A DNA stretch of 42,203 bases from CAXXOZ01 sp963676435 (GTDB taxonomy: Bacteria; Bacillota; Clostridia; Lachnospirales; Lachnospiraceae), in assembly GCA_963676435.2 (NCBI GenBank), contig CAXXOZ010000012.1, positions 1 through 42,203 of the forward strand, written 5' to 3'. Shown here in pieces: positions 26,419-34,943 of this stretch. Each line of letters starts with the position of its first letter. The first letter of the stretch is position 1. Made by a program: the position numbers and the translations under genes. A model generated the notes under the pieces. That model worked only from the letters and a program-made list of their open reading frames with translations, did not search any database and had not been told where the DNA came from.

Positions 26419-26489
26419 AGGGGAATCATACAACGGCAGTATGACGGTCTCCAAAACCGTTCATGGGGGTTCGAATCCCTCTTCCCCTG
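26419..26489 (+). tRNA. tRNA-Trp (anticodon CCA)
   Basis: The 71-nt sequence folds as a full cloverleaf. The acceptor is AGGGGAA (26419-26425) with TTCCCCT (26482-26488). The D arm is ATAC with GTAT. The anticodon stem is ACGGT with ACCGT around the loop CTCCAAA, anticodon CCA at 26451-26453. The T arm has GGGGG with CCCTC around TTCGAAT. The discriminator is G, as in bacterial tRNA-Trp. The 3' CCA is not encoded. A promoter and a terminator flank it, making it a single-gene unit. Confidence 0.96.
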
Positions 26490-26491
26490 CT

Positions 26492-26524
26492 AGCAGCGAT
26501 ATATTTGTATATCGCTGCTTTTTT
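26492..26524 (+). terminator. Terminator of tRNA-Trp
   Basis: A perfect 12-bp stem (26492-26503 with 26508-26519) with loop TTTG is followed by six T, three bases after the tRNA. Confidence 0.92.
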
Positions 26525-26549
26525 CATTTAAATGTAAAGGGGATTTATT

Positions 26550-27452
26550 ATGATTAGATTTAAAAATTTTATTACTCTAATTGTATCAATACTTTTATTC
26601 TTTTCAATTACAACTACTATTTATTATGTTAGTGTATATAAGGTGACAAGTTCAGAGGTTGTTTATGATATATTTGCCAAAAACCCTGAAATAGTTTTGG
26701 ATAGTGCAAAACAGGTAATAGAAGTTGATTCAAAAGTTGAAGAAATACTTATATCAACGCCTGAGCTTGAGAAGTATTATGATAAGATTAAACAGAATGG
26801 AAAAAGTGTAGAAGATATTGTTGAGATTTTAGATAATGAAGTTTTTTCTAAATTAGTTTTGAACTATACAGCTGGAGTCTTGGCCAGTATACTAAATTCA
26901 GATAAATATATAGATATTAAATCTGAAGAAATAGCAGATATTTTAAAAATGTCAAGACCTGAAATAGAATACCTTTTAGAAACCGAATATAATGATGATC
27001 AATGGGAAGGTAAAATAGATCAGATAGAAGAAGTTTCGGTTGATATAAAACAGAATCTTCCTAAATTTTCAGAGGTTCAAGCAGAATTATTAGGTGATTT
27101 AACAGGGGTTAAAGGGGTTATTTTAAAAAGTGATATATCAGATAAATATATTTATTTTTTTACGCTTTTTAATATATTATTAGTATTACTTATAATCTTT
27201 TTAAGAGGCAATTATAAATGGCTTTTAAACTTAGCAGTAGTTTGTGTGTCAGCGGGTGTTATTAGTTATATAATGTATTTTATAATAAATTATAATTCTG
27301 AAAAAATAACTAATCTTGACTTTTTCAAGGAAATGATAGCTGGAGCATCTCCTATAGTAACCACATATTCACTTATAGCTACAGTTACAGGGTTAATTTC
27401 TTTCATAATATATTCTGTCATAAATACCGAAAAAGCCAGGGAATATGAATAG
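26550..27452 (+). CDS. Hypothetical multi-span membrane protein
   Basis: I do not recognise a family. The 300-residue product has one N-terminal span (about 8-28), a polar extracytoplasmic region of about 165 residues rich in Glu/Asp/Lys and helical, and three C-terminal spans (about 202-219, 226-250 and 268-290). This 1+3 layout with a large loop resembles small sensor or channel-like surface proteins, but there is no catalytic motif. An AAAGGGGA ribosome site precedes the ATG. The next gene begins within about 20 nt, so the two probably act together, perhaps in surface modification. Confidence 0.7.
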   Translation: MIRFKNFITLIVSILLFFSITTTIYYVSVYKVTSSEVVYDIFAKNPEIVLDSAKQVIEVDSKVEEILISTPELEKYYDKIKQNGKSVEDIVEILDNEVFSKLVLNYTAGVLASILNSDKYIDIKSEEIADILKMSRPEIEYLLETEYNDDQWEGKIDQIEEVSVDIKQNLPKFSEVQAELLGDLTGVKGVILKSDISDKYIYFFTLFNILLVLLIIFLRGNYKWLLNLAVVCVSAGVISYIMYFIINYNSEKITNLDFFKEMIAGASPIVTTYSLIATVTGLISFIIYSVINTEKAREYE

Positions 27453-27470
27453 ACATAGGTGGTAGAAGTG

Positions 27471-28466
27471 GTGTTGAAAAAAATATTTAAGATTTTTATT
27501 TGGTTAATGCCGATATGGATTTTGTGGGGTTATATAATTTTATTTCCCTATTCATATATGGATGGAGAATTCTCGATGTATAGGTGGCAAAGGGATGTAA
27601 GGCTTGGTGCTGTTGAAATAGGGGAGGAAGAGGCAGATGTTATTGTTTTAGGAGACTCCAGGGCTAAATCAGGTGTTATACCTTGGGAGATTTCAGAAAG
27701 CGCTTTAAACCTTGCTGAAGGTGGATCAACTTCTATTGAAACATATTACACATTAAAAGACTATATTCAAAATAATGAAAAGCCAAAAACTGTTATTCTT
27801 ATTATAGCGCCTTATCATTTTGTCAATGTTGATGGATTTTGGGATAGAAGTGTGTATTTTGATTTTTTATCATTTAATCAGGCTAAAGAAGTTTTAGATT
27901 TGGCAGAAGAATATAATGAATTGGAAACTTTTTTTTCTCCAAATAATGAAAAGGGTCTTTTGACCTTAATAGAATATAAGATAAAAGTACCTTATAGATA
28001 TATATCAGCTATAAAAAAATCTTTATTTAATTCTAGACAGGAATTTAATGAAACAAGATACCAGCTAATGAGTGAAACTGGTGGATATACTTTATTTAGG
28101 GAGTGGTTTTCAAAAACAACTGGTCCATATAGTATAGAAACTGAAATGGAAGACTTTAACTATTCAAAAGTTCTAGATGAATACTATAGAAAAACAATAG
28201 AATTATGCATTGAAAACGATATAGAAATTATATGTGAACAAATACCTTTCACAGAGAATTCAAATAATGAAATAGATTCTTTAAAAATACCTTTTGAGGA
28301 ATATTTATCAGAAGTAGCTAAAGAATATCCTCAGGCATATGTTGTAACATCAGTTGATTCTTATCCAGACATATATTTTACAGATTCAAATCATTTAACT
28401 CTTTATGGAGCAGGAGAATATACTTCATATTTAATGGAGAAGTACGAAAATATATTTAATAAATAA
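27471..28466 (+). CDS. SGNH-like hydrolase/acyltransferase domain protein, membrane anchored
   Basis: A protein of about 331 residues with an N-terminal membrane anchor (FKIFIWLMPIWILWGYIILF) and an extracytoplasmic domain. That domain has DVIVLGDSRAKSG (nucleophile Ser in the GDS block), NLAEGGSTSIETYYTLKDY (block with Gly), and near the end the Asp-x-x-His pair in FTDSNHLTLYGAGEY. This layout matches SGNH/DltD/AlgX-like proteins that add or remove acyl groups on cell-surface polymers. A precise subfamily (DUF1574-like is possible) is not certain. The start is ambiguous: AGGTGG at 27457-27462 fits GTG at 27471 or 27468 or TTG at 27474. An earlier in-frame GTG at 27459 has no site. Confidence 0.78.
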   Translation: MLKKIFKIFIWLMPIWILWGYIILFPYSYMDGEFSMYRWQRDVRLGAVEIGEEEADVIVLGDSRAKSGVIPWEISESALNLAEGGSTSIETYYTLKDYIQNNEKPKTVILIIAPYHFVNVDGFWDRSVYFDFLSFNQAKEVLDLAEEYNELETFFSPNNEKGLLTLIEYKIKVPYRYISAIKKSLFNSRQEFNETRYQLMSETGGYTLFREWFSKTTGPYSIETEMEDFNYSKVLDEYYRKTIELCIENDIEIICEQIPFTENSNNEIDSLKIPFEEYLSEVAKEYPQAYVVTSVDSYPDIYFTDSNHLTLYGAGEYTSYLMEKYENIFNK

Positions 28467-28480
28467 AATAGGAGATTAAT

Positions 28481-29641
28481 ATGGAAAGTAATGTTTCGAA
28501 ATTAGGATTTGGTTGTATGAGATTCCCCAAAAAAACAACTGGCGGATATGACATGGTTCTTACAGAAAAACTAGTTATGCATGCTATAGAAAATGGAATC
28601 AATTATTTTGACACGGCTTATATTTATCCGGGGAATGAAGAAGCTTTAGGGGAAGTTATAAACAAAAATAAATGTAGAGAAAAGATATATATTGCGACTA
28701 AATTACAACACTTTCAAATAAAAAAAACACAAGACTTTGAAAAGTGTTTTAATGAACAGCTAAAAAGATTAAAAACAGATTATGTAGATTATTATTTGAT
28801 GCATATGTTGCCAGATACAGAAGTTTGGGAAAAACTAAAAAGATTAGGTGTGGTTGAATGGTTAGAAGCTAAGAAGCAATCAGGTCAAATAAAGCATGTA
28901 GGATTTTCCTATCATGGTAATACTGAAATTTTTAAAGCTTTGATTGACTCCTATGATTGGGAAATGTGTCAGATTCAGTACAACTACATGGACGAACATT
29001 CTCAGGCAGGAAGAGAAGGACTATTATATGCCTATGAAAAAGGCATTCCGGTAATGATAATGGAGCCTTTGCGCGGAGGAAGACTTGTGAATGATCTTCC
29101 TGCAAAAGCTATAAATCTTTTTGAAAAAGCTGAGCCAAAGAGAAGTCCCGCAGAATGGGCTTTAAGATGGTTATGGAATCAAAAAGAAGTTTCAGTTGTT
29201 TTGTCAGGGATGAATTCAATGGATATGCTTGAAGAAAATATAAGAATTTCAAATGATGTAAAAGTAGAAGAATTTACTGATGCAGAATTTGATTTATTTG
29301 ATAAAGTCAAGGATGCAATTAATGAGAAAATAAAAGTTCCATGCACAGGATGTGGTTATTGTATGCCTTGTCCATTTGGAGTTGATATTCCGGGTTCCTT
29401 TAGATGCTATAATGTGAGTTATACCGACTCGTATTTTACAGGAATGAAAGAATACGTTATGTGTACAACATTAAAGGTTAAAAGAAGTAATGCTTCATTA
29501 TGTCAGAAATGTGGTAAATGTGAGCCGCACTGCCCTCAGGGTATAAAAATAAGGGATGATCTTAATAGAGTAAAAAGGAGATTTGAAAATCCTATTTTTA
29601 AAGTTGCTTCATTAATTATTAAAAAAGTATATAAAGTATAA
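28481..29641 (+). CDS. Aldo/keto reductase with C-terminal iron-sulfur domain
   Basis: The 386-residue product has an aldo/keto reductase barrel (residues 1-270): KLGFGCMRFPK, NYFDTAYIYPGNEEALGEV with the conserved Asp and Tyr, KIYIATKL with Lys, and DYYLMHML with His, which make up the usual catalytic tetrad. The C-terminal 100 residues carry two CX2CX2CX3C clusters (Cys near 288, 291, 294, 298 and 341, 344, 347, 351), each followed by Pro, enough for two [4Fe-4S] centres. This oxidoreductase group is common in anaerobes, with unknown physiological substrates. A GGAG ribosome site precedes the ATG, 14 nt after the SGNH gene. Confidence 0.9.
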   Translation: MESNVSKLGFGCMRFPKKTTGGYDMVLTEKLVMHAIENGINYFDTAYIYPGNEEALGEVINKNKCREKIYIATKLQHFQIKKTQDFEKCFNEQLKRLKTDYVDYYLMHMLPDTEVWEKLKRLGVVEWLEAKKQSGQIKHVGFSYHGNTEIFKALIDSYDWEMCQIQYNYMDEHSQAGREGLLYAYEKGIPVMIMEPLRGGRLVNDLPAKAINLFEKAEPKRSPAEWALRWLWNQKEVSVVLSGMNSMDMLEENIRISNDVKVEEFTDAEFDLFDKVKDAINEKIKVPCTGCGYCMPCPFGVDIPGSFRCYNVSYTDSYFTGMKEYVMCTTLKVKRSNASLCQKCGKCEPHCPQGIKIRDDLNRVKRRFENPIFKVASLIIKKVYKV

Positions 29642-29672
29642 AAAAGGGGGCTGTCGGGAAATGGTCCTTAAC

Positions 29673-29712
29673 AAAAAATCCGAATGACTCGAAAGAGTTG
29701 TTCGGATTTTTT
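29673..29712. terminator. Strong hairpin at the IS left end, bidirectional terminator
   Basis: An 18-bp stem (29673-29690 with 29695-29712, two G-T wobbles) is closed by a GAAA loop. It starts with six A and ends with six T, so it works as a terminator in both directions. It would stop transcripts from the aldo/keto reductase before they enter the transposase. Confidence 0.8.
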
Positions 29713-29787
29713 AAAATTTAAAAAGAAAAAAAGTGGCTAACGACAACCACCTTTTCTCCGTTATATTATGATATAATATAACTACAA

Positions 29788-31524
29788 ATGCAAAACTATT
29801 ATAACGATTTTTTCGAAAAAGGGCAACAGAAACTTAGACTAAATTTTTATGATATTAGATTATCAGCAGACGATCCAGTCTATACCCTAAAAAAAGTAAT
29901 GGAGGAACTAGATTTTACTGCACTTACTGAGCAGTATTCGAACAAGGGAAGAAAAGGCTATAATCCAATCATGAAGTATGCGGTCTTACAATACGCAAAT
30001 ATGCGAGGAATAAGAGAAGTAGATAAAATTGTAGAGCTCTGTAAAAGAGATATAGCATTTATATGGCTAACAAAAGGTGAAGTACCTAAAAGAGATGCCT
30101 TCTATGATTTTATAAATAATAAACTTAATGCTGATGTTTTAGAAAATCTTCATTATCAGTTTATGAGAAAACTAGAAAAAGAAGAATTAATCACATTAAA
30201 AGAGCTTTTCATTGATGGAACTAAAATCGAAGCTAATGCAAATCGATATACTTTTGTATGGAGAGGCAGTGTTAACTATCACCTTGCTGGACTCTTAGAT
30301 AAGATTGATGAAATATATAAAAGTTACAATGAGTTAATTATTACACATAACTATGAAAAAAAATATCATATTAAAAGAGCAACTATGTTTATCATTGATG
30401 GTATTGATAAAGTAAAAGAAGTTATAGAAAAAAACAGAAAAAGAAAGTTAACTAAATACAAAAAGTTATCTAATAATTCAATAATAGAAATAGGTAATAT
30501 ATCACCATTAGAGCTTTTGAAGCTTCAAACAAACTTAAAGCTTATAGCTGAAAATGAAAACATTGAATTTAATTACGGCAAAGGACAAAAGCGTTTAAAA
30601 CTTCAAAAATTATATGAAGATATAGAAGAGGCCAGTAAAAGATTATTAAAATATAAAGACCATTTTGTAAAAATGGGCGAAGATAGAAATAGTTATTCAA
30701 AAACAGATATTGAAGCAACTTTCATGAGAATGAAAGACGACCATATGAGAAACGGACAATTAAAAGCAGCTTATAATGTACAGATAGCTGTTGAGAACTA
30801 TTTCATAGTTCATAGCCATATTAGTAATGATAGAACAGATTATAATACATTGATACCAGTATTAGAAAAACACAACAAATTTTTTTCACATCATGTATGT
30901 GAAGTTACAGCTGATAGTGGCTATAGTAGTGAAAAAAATCTACTTTTTTTAAAGGAAAACGAGATAAAAAGTTACATAAAGCTACAAGCTCATGAAAAGA
31001 TGAAAACAAGAGCCTATAAAAATGACATTGGAAAATACTACAACATGAAAAAAGTTTCAGACAAAGAAACTACTTACTTTATATGTAAAAACAATAAAAA
31101 ACTTGAATTTCAAAATGTAGAATATCGAAATAAACAAGGCTATATTCAAAAATATAATGTTTATGCCTGCAGCAACTGTAACGGTTGCACCTATAAAGAT
31201 AAGTGTTTGTACAAATATGATCAAGAAAAGCATGAAAAGAAAAATAAGGTAATGAAAATAAATGAGCGTTGGGAAGAACTTAAAGCTGAGTCTCATAAAA
31301 ATATTCAAAGTGAAAAAGGTATTCTAAATAGGCAAATCAGGTCGATTCAAACTGAAGGCCACTTTGGAGATATAAAAGAGAATGGAGATTTCAGAAGATT
31401 TAATCATCGTTCAAAAGATAAAGTTTATAAAGAATTTTTGTTATATGCATTTGGAAGAAACTTAAATAAATATGATAGGTTTTTGAAAGAAAAAATTGTC
31501 AAATATGAGATGAAAACAGCCTGA
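29788..31524 (+). CDS. IS1182-family DDE transposase
   Basis: The 578-residue protein has the IS1182/IS5-like layout. An N-terminal DUF772-type domain (LDFTALTEQYSNKGRKGYNP, KYAVLQYANMRGIREVDKIV) is followed by the first catalytic Asp in ELFIDGTKIEANANRYTF, an insertion of about 150 charged residues, the second Asp in EVTADSGYSSEKNL, a cysteine cluster (YACSNCNGCTYKDKC) and the Glu region TEGHFGDIKENGDFRRFNHR. It looks complete. No ribosome site precedes the ATG; a TATAAT at 29772-29777 lies 10 nt before it, so the mRNA may be nearly leaderless and poorly translated, as for many transposases. Confidence 0.93.
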   Translation: MQNYYNDFFEKGQQKLRLNFYDIRLSADDPVYTLKKVMEELDFTALTEQYSNKGRKGYNPIMKYAVLQYANMRGIREVDKIVELCKRDIAFIWLTKGEVPKRDAFYDFINNKLNADVLENLHYQFMRKLEKEELITLKELFIDGTKIEANANRYTFVWRGSVNYHLAGLLDKIDEIYKSYNELIITHNYEKKYHIKRATMFIIDGIDKVKEVIEKNRKRKLTKYKKLSNNSIIEIGNISPLELLKLQTNLKLIAENENIEFNYGKGQKRLKLQKLYEDIEEASKRLLKYKDHFVKMGEDRNSYSKTDIEATFMRMKDDHMRNGQLKAAYNVQIAVENYFIVHSHISNDRTDYNTLIPVLEKHNKFFSHHVCEVTADSGYSSEKNLLFLKENEIKSYIKLQAHEKMKTRAYKNDIGKYYNMKKVSDKETTYFICKNNKKLEFQNVEYRNKQGYIQKYNVYACSNCNGCTYKDKCLYKYDQEKHEKKNKVMKINERWEELKAESHKNIQSEKGILNRQIRSIQTEGHFGDIKENGDFRRFNHRSKDKVYKEFLLYAFGRNLNKYDRFLKEKIVKYEMKTA

Positions 31525-31678
31525 AATATAAAATTTGAAAAGTTATCCACAATTCATATCGCACCTTTGTTTATTGACCCCAATTTTATGATAAAAAAAA
31601 TAAATATAACTCTTCTAAAGATATTTCAATTATCTGAAACCCTTTATTTATAGTGGTTTGATAAAAACATAAAAAAAA

Positions 31679-31710
31679 GAGGCAAATCGGATATTATCCG
31701 ATTGCCCCTT
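31679..31710 (-). terminator. Terminator of the chemotaxis receptor gene
   Basis: An imperfect hairpin with core AATCGGAT/ATCCGATT is followed on the minus strand by a run of T, 11 nt after the receptor's stop. The rest of the gap 31525-31678 has no gene. Confidence 0.75.
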
Positions 31711-31720
31711 TCTATATTTT

Positions 31721-33508
31721 TTAGAATTTAAATTCGTCAAGTATAGCTTTAAGGTTTACGGATAAATCATTTACAGTATTACTTATGTTTAGTATAGAAC
31801 CCATATTGTTTAATATCATTTCAGAAGAAGCTGATGTTTCTTCTGTAGTAGCAGCATTTTCTTCTGCGGCAGCAGATAGATTTGCAATTATATCAACTAC
31901 AACCCTGCAGCTTTGTTCCATTTGCTTGCTGATTTCTTCAAGTGCCTGGATTTCTTCGTTAATATTTTCTATTGTGTCTGCTATAGAAGTATATTTTTCT
32001 TTGGTTTCATTAACGCTGTTATTTTGTTTTTGAACAGCTTCTTTAACTATTTTAATTTGTTTTTCCGAGTCATTTGCCTTTGATTGAAGTTCAGAAAGCA
32101 TACTATCTATTGTGTTTACCGCTCCTGAAGACTGTTCAGCAAGTTGTCTTATTTCATCTGCAACAACTGCAAAACCTCTACCAGCTTCTCCAGCTCTTGC
32201 AGCCTCAATACTTGCATTTAAAGATAATAGATTAGTTTGAGTAGCTATATCTGAAATTAGGGTACTGGCCTCTCCTATTTTTGAAACAGAGCTGTTCATC
32301 TGATCGATTGTCGTGAAAATATTTTCGAAAGAGTCTTTATTTTGGTTTGTTATACTTTCTAGCTCATTTACAACATCCATTCCTTCTGATGAAACCTTTT
32401 TAATAGAATCACTTGCACCTAAAAGGTTTCCTGCGCTTATATTATTTTGCTGAGCGATATTTTCCAAAGCAGATACTTCTTTAGAAGCATTTTCAGTATC
32501 GATTGCTTGACCTGAGACATTTTTTGCAATTTCATTAACAGCATCAACTATTTGAGAGGTTGAAGAAGTAACATCAGTAGCATTAGTATGCATAGTATCT
32601 GAAGCTTCTGATAAATCCTTGGTAGTGTTATTAATAGTGCTTAGTATCGATTTTAAAGTAGAATATAGTGATTTTGTAGCTTGTGATAAAACGCCTAATT
32701 CATCTTTTGATTTAATAGTTTCTGGCTCGTTGACAAAATCTTTATTTTCTAAAGATACCATAGATGTGGTAGATGTTTTGATTGATTTTTTAAAGTAGAA
32801 GCCCATTAGTAAGGTGAGGGCAGCTATTCCGATAACGATAACGAGAACGACGCCGTTCATTATATATAATATTGTTTTTATAGACTTATCCGTTTCCTGC
32901 ATATGAAAATCTGCGTATAAAGCAAGAATTCCTTCCATATCATCTAGATTATTTCTGGTATAGTTAAACTGTGAAAGTTGTTCAAGGAAACCTTCTCCTG
33001 GTACGGTAGGATCATACATTGTCTTCCATTTTTCTATACTGGTTAAGAAATCTGTACCAAGTTCATAAAAGGTACTTTCGTTTTGAAGATAACCTTCTGT
33101 GTCTTCAGCATCTTCACCATATAATAGAATGAAAAGATCCCTTAAAGAATATTGATCATAAAGTTCTTGGTTATTTTCAATTGTTTCCATTGCAGCGGTA
33201 GTTCTATCAACAGCTTGTTGATAATTTTCCTCTAAATCATTTTTAAAGTTATCAATTAAAAAACTGTCTGGATTTTGCTCCGACTCTCTCATAATATCCA
33301 TTTCGGCTACGAGAGCTTGATAAAAATCTCTATCGCTACTAAGTAGATATTCATTTGCTACATATAGCTCTTCATAAAGTACTTTTGAAGTATCTGAATA
33401 TGTGCTATGAATTAAGAAACTGGCGACTACTGAAAAAGCAATTAAAGCTATTGCTGCAGGTGCACCCATTAGTACTAGTTTTTTACCAACGCTAATGTTT
33501 TTAAACAT
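31721..33508 (-). CDS. Methyl-accepting chemotaxis protein
   Basis: A 595-residue membrane receptor that passes ligand signals to CheA/CheW. The first span is GAPAAIALIAFSVVASFLI. It is followed by a helical periplasm-side sensing domain of about 180 residues of four-helix-bundle type, a second span (MNGVVLVIVIGIAALTLLMG), a HAMP-like linker, and the signalling coiled coil with its conserved hairpin tip (DIATQTNLLSLNASIEAARA, GRGFAVVADEIRQLAEQS). I start it at the ATG at 33508 because GGAGGTAA precedes it; the in-frame extension upstream has no site and would cover the promoter. No CWxxP-type tail for CheR/CheB binding is visible. Ligand unknown. Confidence 0.92.
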   Translation of the reverse strand: MFKNISVGKKLVLMGAPAAIALIAFSVVASFLIHSTYSDTSKVLYEELYVANEYLLSSDRDFYQALVAEMDIMRESEQNPDSFLIDNFKNDLEENYQQAVDRTTAAMETIENNQELYDQYSLRDLFILLYGEDAEDTEGYLQNESTFYELGTDFLTSIEKWKTMYDPTVPGEGFLEQLSQFNYTRNNLDDMEGILALYADFHMQETDKSIKTILYIMNGVVLVIVIGIAALTLLMGFYFKKSIKTSTTSMVSLENKDFVNEPETIKSKDELGVLSQATKSLYSTLKSILSTINNTTKDLSEASDTMHTNATDVTSSTSQIVDAVNEIAKNVSGQAIDTENASKEVSALENIAQQNNISAGNLLGASDSIKKVSSEGMDVVNELESITNQNKDSFENIFTTIDQMNSSVSKIGEASTLISDIATQTNLLSLNASIEAARAGEAGRGFAVVADEIRQLAEQSSGAVNTIDSMLSELQSKANDSEKQIKIVKEAVQKQNNSVNETKEKYTSIADTIENINEEIQALEEISKQMEQSCRVVVDIIANLSAAAEENAATTEETSASSEMILNNMGSILNISNTVNDLSVNLKAILDEFKF

Positions 33509-33548
33509 ACAGTTACCTCCATTGTTTTTTATAGTTCCCCTTGTGTAC

Positions 33549-33577
33549 ATTTTAATACTAAAAAAAAATATAGTCAA
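33549..33577 (-). promoter_or_regulatory. Sigma-A-type promoter of the chemotaxis receptor
   Basis: On the minus strand TTGACT (33577-33572) lies 17 bases before TAAAAT (33554-33549). It is back to back with the hflX promoter. Confidence 0.7.
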
Positions 33578-33587
33578 ATAAATTGTA

Positions 33588-33616
33588 TTGTAATAAAACC
33601 TTTTCGTTGATATAAT
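33588..33616 (+). promoter_or_regulatory. hflX promoter, expected to give a leaderless mRNA
   Basis: TTGTAA (33588-33593) and TATAAT (33611-33616) are 17 bases apart. The ATG at 33623 is seven bases after the -10 box, where transcription normally starts. No ribosome site exists between. Confidence 0.7.
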
Positions 33617-33622
33617 TTCAAT

Positions 33623-34873
33623 ATGGAAAAAATATATAAAACAGAAGAAATGATTGAAAGATTTATTTTGGTAGGAGTATGTACGGGAACCGAAGCAGAA
33701 ACAATAGATTCTTTAGATGAATTAGAAGAATTAATAAGTACAGCAGGTGGTGAATGTGTAGCCAGAGTAATTCAGAATAGAGAAAAAATACATCCAGGAA
33801 CATATATAGGAACTGGTAAAATTGAAGAGGTTTCAGTTTTAGTAAATGAACTTAATGCAACTGGAATTGTTTGTGATGATGAGTTGTCACCAAATCAGTT
33901 AAATAATCTAGAATCTTCATTAAATACCAAGATACTTGATCGAACTCAGGTTATTTTGGATATTTTTGCGAAAAGAGCAACTAGTAAAGAAGGAAAGATT
34001 CAAGTAGAACTTGCACAATTAAAATATAGATCAGCTAGACTTATAGGATTAGGGACCTCTTTATCAAGGCTTGGTGGAGGTATTGGTACAAGAGGGCCAG
34101 GTGAGAAAAAACTTGAAATCGATAGAAGAGTTATTAAAGAGAGAATATCCATTCTGAAAAGTGAAATAAGAGATATGGAATCTCATAGAGAATTAGTAAG
34201 AAAAAAAAGAAGCAAAAATCCTATCCAGGTAATCTCTATTGTGGGATATACAAATGCTGGAAAATCAACCTTGTTAAATAGTTTAACTGAGGCAAATGTA
34301 TTGGCGGAGGATAAACTTTTTGCTACTCTTGACCCTACCACAAGAAATTTAAAACTTGAAAGTGGTCAGGAAATAATGCTTACAGACACAGTTGGTTTTA
34401 TTAGGAAACTTCCTCATAATTTGATAGATGCTTTTAAAAGCACATTAGAAGAAGCAAAGTTTTCTGATATAATACTACATGTTGTGGATGCTTCTAATAT
34501 TCAAATGGAAGATCAAATGAAAATTGTTTACAAAACATTAAAGGACTTAAAAGTGGAAGGGAAAACCATAATAACACTTTTTAATAAGATGGATAAAGTT
34601 GATAGGGAACATATTTTTAAAGACCCCAAAGCAGACTATACAGTATATGCATCCATGAAAACAGGCGAAGGAATTGATAAACTTCTAAATATCATCGAAG
34701 AGGTTTTAAGAGGTGGAAAGGTTCATATTATTGAGAAATTCAAGTTTGAAGAAGCGGGAAAAATACAGTTAATAAGGAAATATGGAGAGTTAATCAGTGA
34801 GGAATATGGTGAAGATGGTATAAATGTAGAAGGATATATCCCTAAAGAGTTTATCGGAAAAATACTTAAATAA
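33623..34873 (+). CDS. hflX: Ribosome-associated GTPase HflX
   Basis: HflX binds the 50S subunit and splits stalled or hibernating ribosomes. The 416-residue product has the N-terminal HflX domain with the glycine-rich GLGTSLSRLGGGIGTRGPGE loop and a coiled coil (RRVIKERISILKSEI). The GTPase domain has G1 GYTNAGKST (about 207-215), G3 DTVGF, and G4 NKMD. The C-terminal segment has RKYGELISEEYG. It has the family's usual length. The ATG directly follows the promoter with no ribosome site, suggesting leaderless translation. Its transcript probably ends at the AT-rich palindrome at 34915-34942. Confidence 0.95.
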   Translation: MEKIYKTEEMIERFILVGVCTGTEAETIDSLDELEELISTAGGECVARVIQNREKIHPGTYIGTGKIEEVSVLVNELNATGIVCDDELSPNQLNNLESSLNTKILDRTQVILDIFAKRATSKEGKIQVELAQLKYRSARLIGLGTSLSRLGGGIGTRGPGEKKLEIDRRVIKERISILKSEIRDMESHRELVRKKRSKNPIQVISIVGYTNAGKSTLLNSLTEANVLAEDKLFATLDPTTRNLKLESGQEIMLTDTVGFIRKLPHNLIDAFKSTLEEAKFSDIILHVVDASNIQMEDQMKIVYKTLKDLKVEGKTIITLFNKMDKVDREHIFKDPKADYTVYASMKTGEGIDKLLNIIEEVLRGGKVHIIEKFKFEEAGKIQLIRKYGELISEEYGEDGINVEGYIPKEFIGKILK

Positions 34874-34886
34874 ATAAAGAGAGAGA

Positions 34887-34908
34887 TTTCACAATATATA
34901 TTGTGAAA
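34887..34908 (+). promoter_or_regulatory. NrdR-type operator, box 1
   Basis: A perfect 22-base palindrome with core CACAATATATATTGTG. Its centre is 31 bases upstream of the centre of box 2, about three DNA turns, matching the paired spacing of NrdR boxes. The core is two bases longer than the consensus. Confidence 0.7.
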
Positions 34909-34914
34909 CATGTC

Positions 34915-34942
34915 AAAAAAACACAATATATTGTGTTTTTTT
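34915..34942 (+). promoter_or_regulatory. NrdR-type operator, box 2, also a possible hflX terminator
   Basis: A perfect 28-base palindrome whose core ACACAATATATTGTGT (34921-34936) matches the NrdR box consensus. It lies directly before the -35 of nrdD. Because the arms are A and T runs, the RNA would also fold into a hairpin with a T tail and could terminate hflX. Confidence 0.8.
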
Positions 34943-34943
34943 A

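Larger units (their letters stand above)
29646..31524 (+). mobile_element. IS1182-like insertion sequence, left end visible, right end not found
   Basis: GGGGGCTGTCGGGAAATGG at 29646 resembles the left inverted repeat of IS1182-type elements. It is followed by an 18-bp hairpin and a full transposase gene. I looked for the inverted complement (ending GACAGCCCC) in the 200 nt after the transposase and did not see it, so the right end is lost, diverged or further right. The end given is the transposase stop. It separates the aldo/keto reductase from the chemotaxis gene and apparently interrupts no gene. Confidence 0.65.

Noticed and set aside
31543..31551. Perfect DnaA box TTATCCACA after the transposase gene.
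   Set aside because: Only one box is present, with no cluster, AT-rich unwinding element or dnaA/dnaN genes, so it does not support an origin.
31525..31680. Right inverted repeat of the IS element (a short ACAGCC near the transposase end).
   Set aside because: Only six bases match the left end, as expected by chance.
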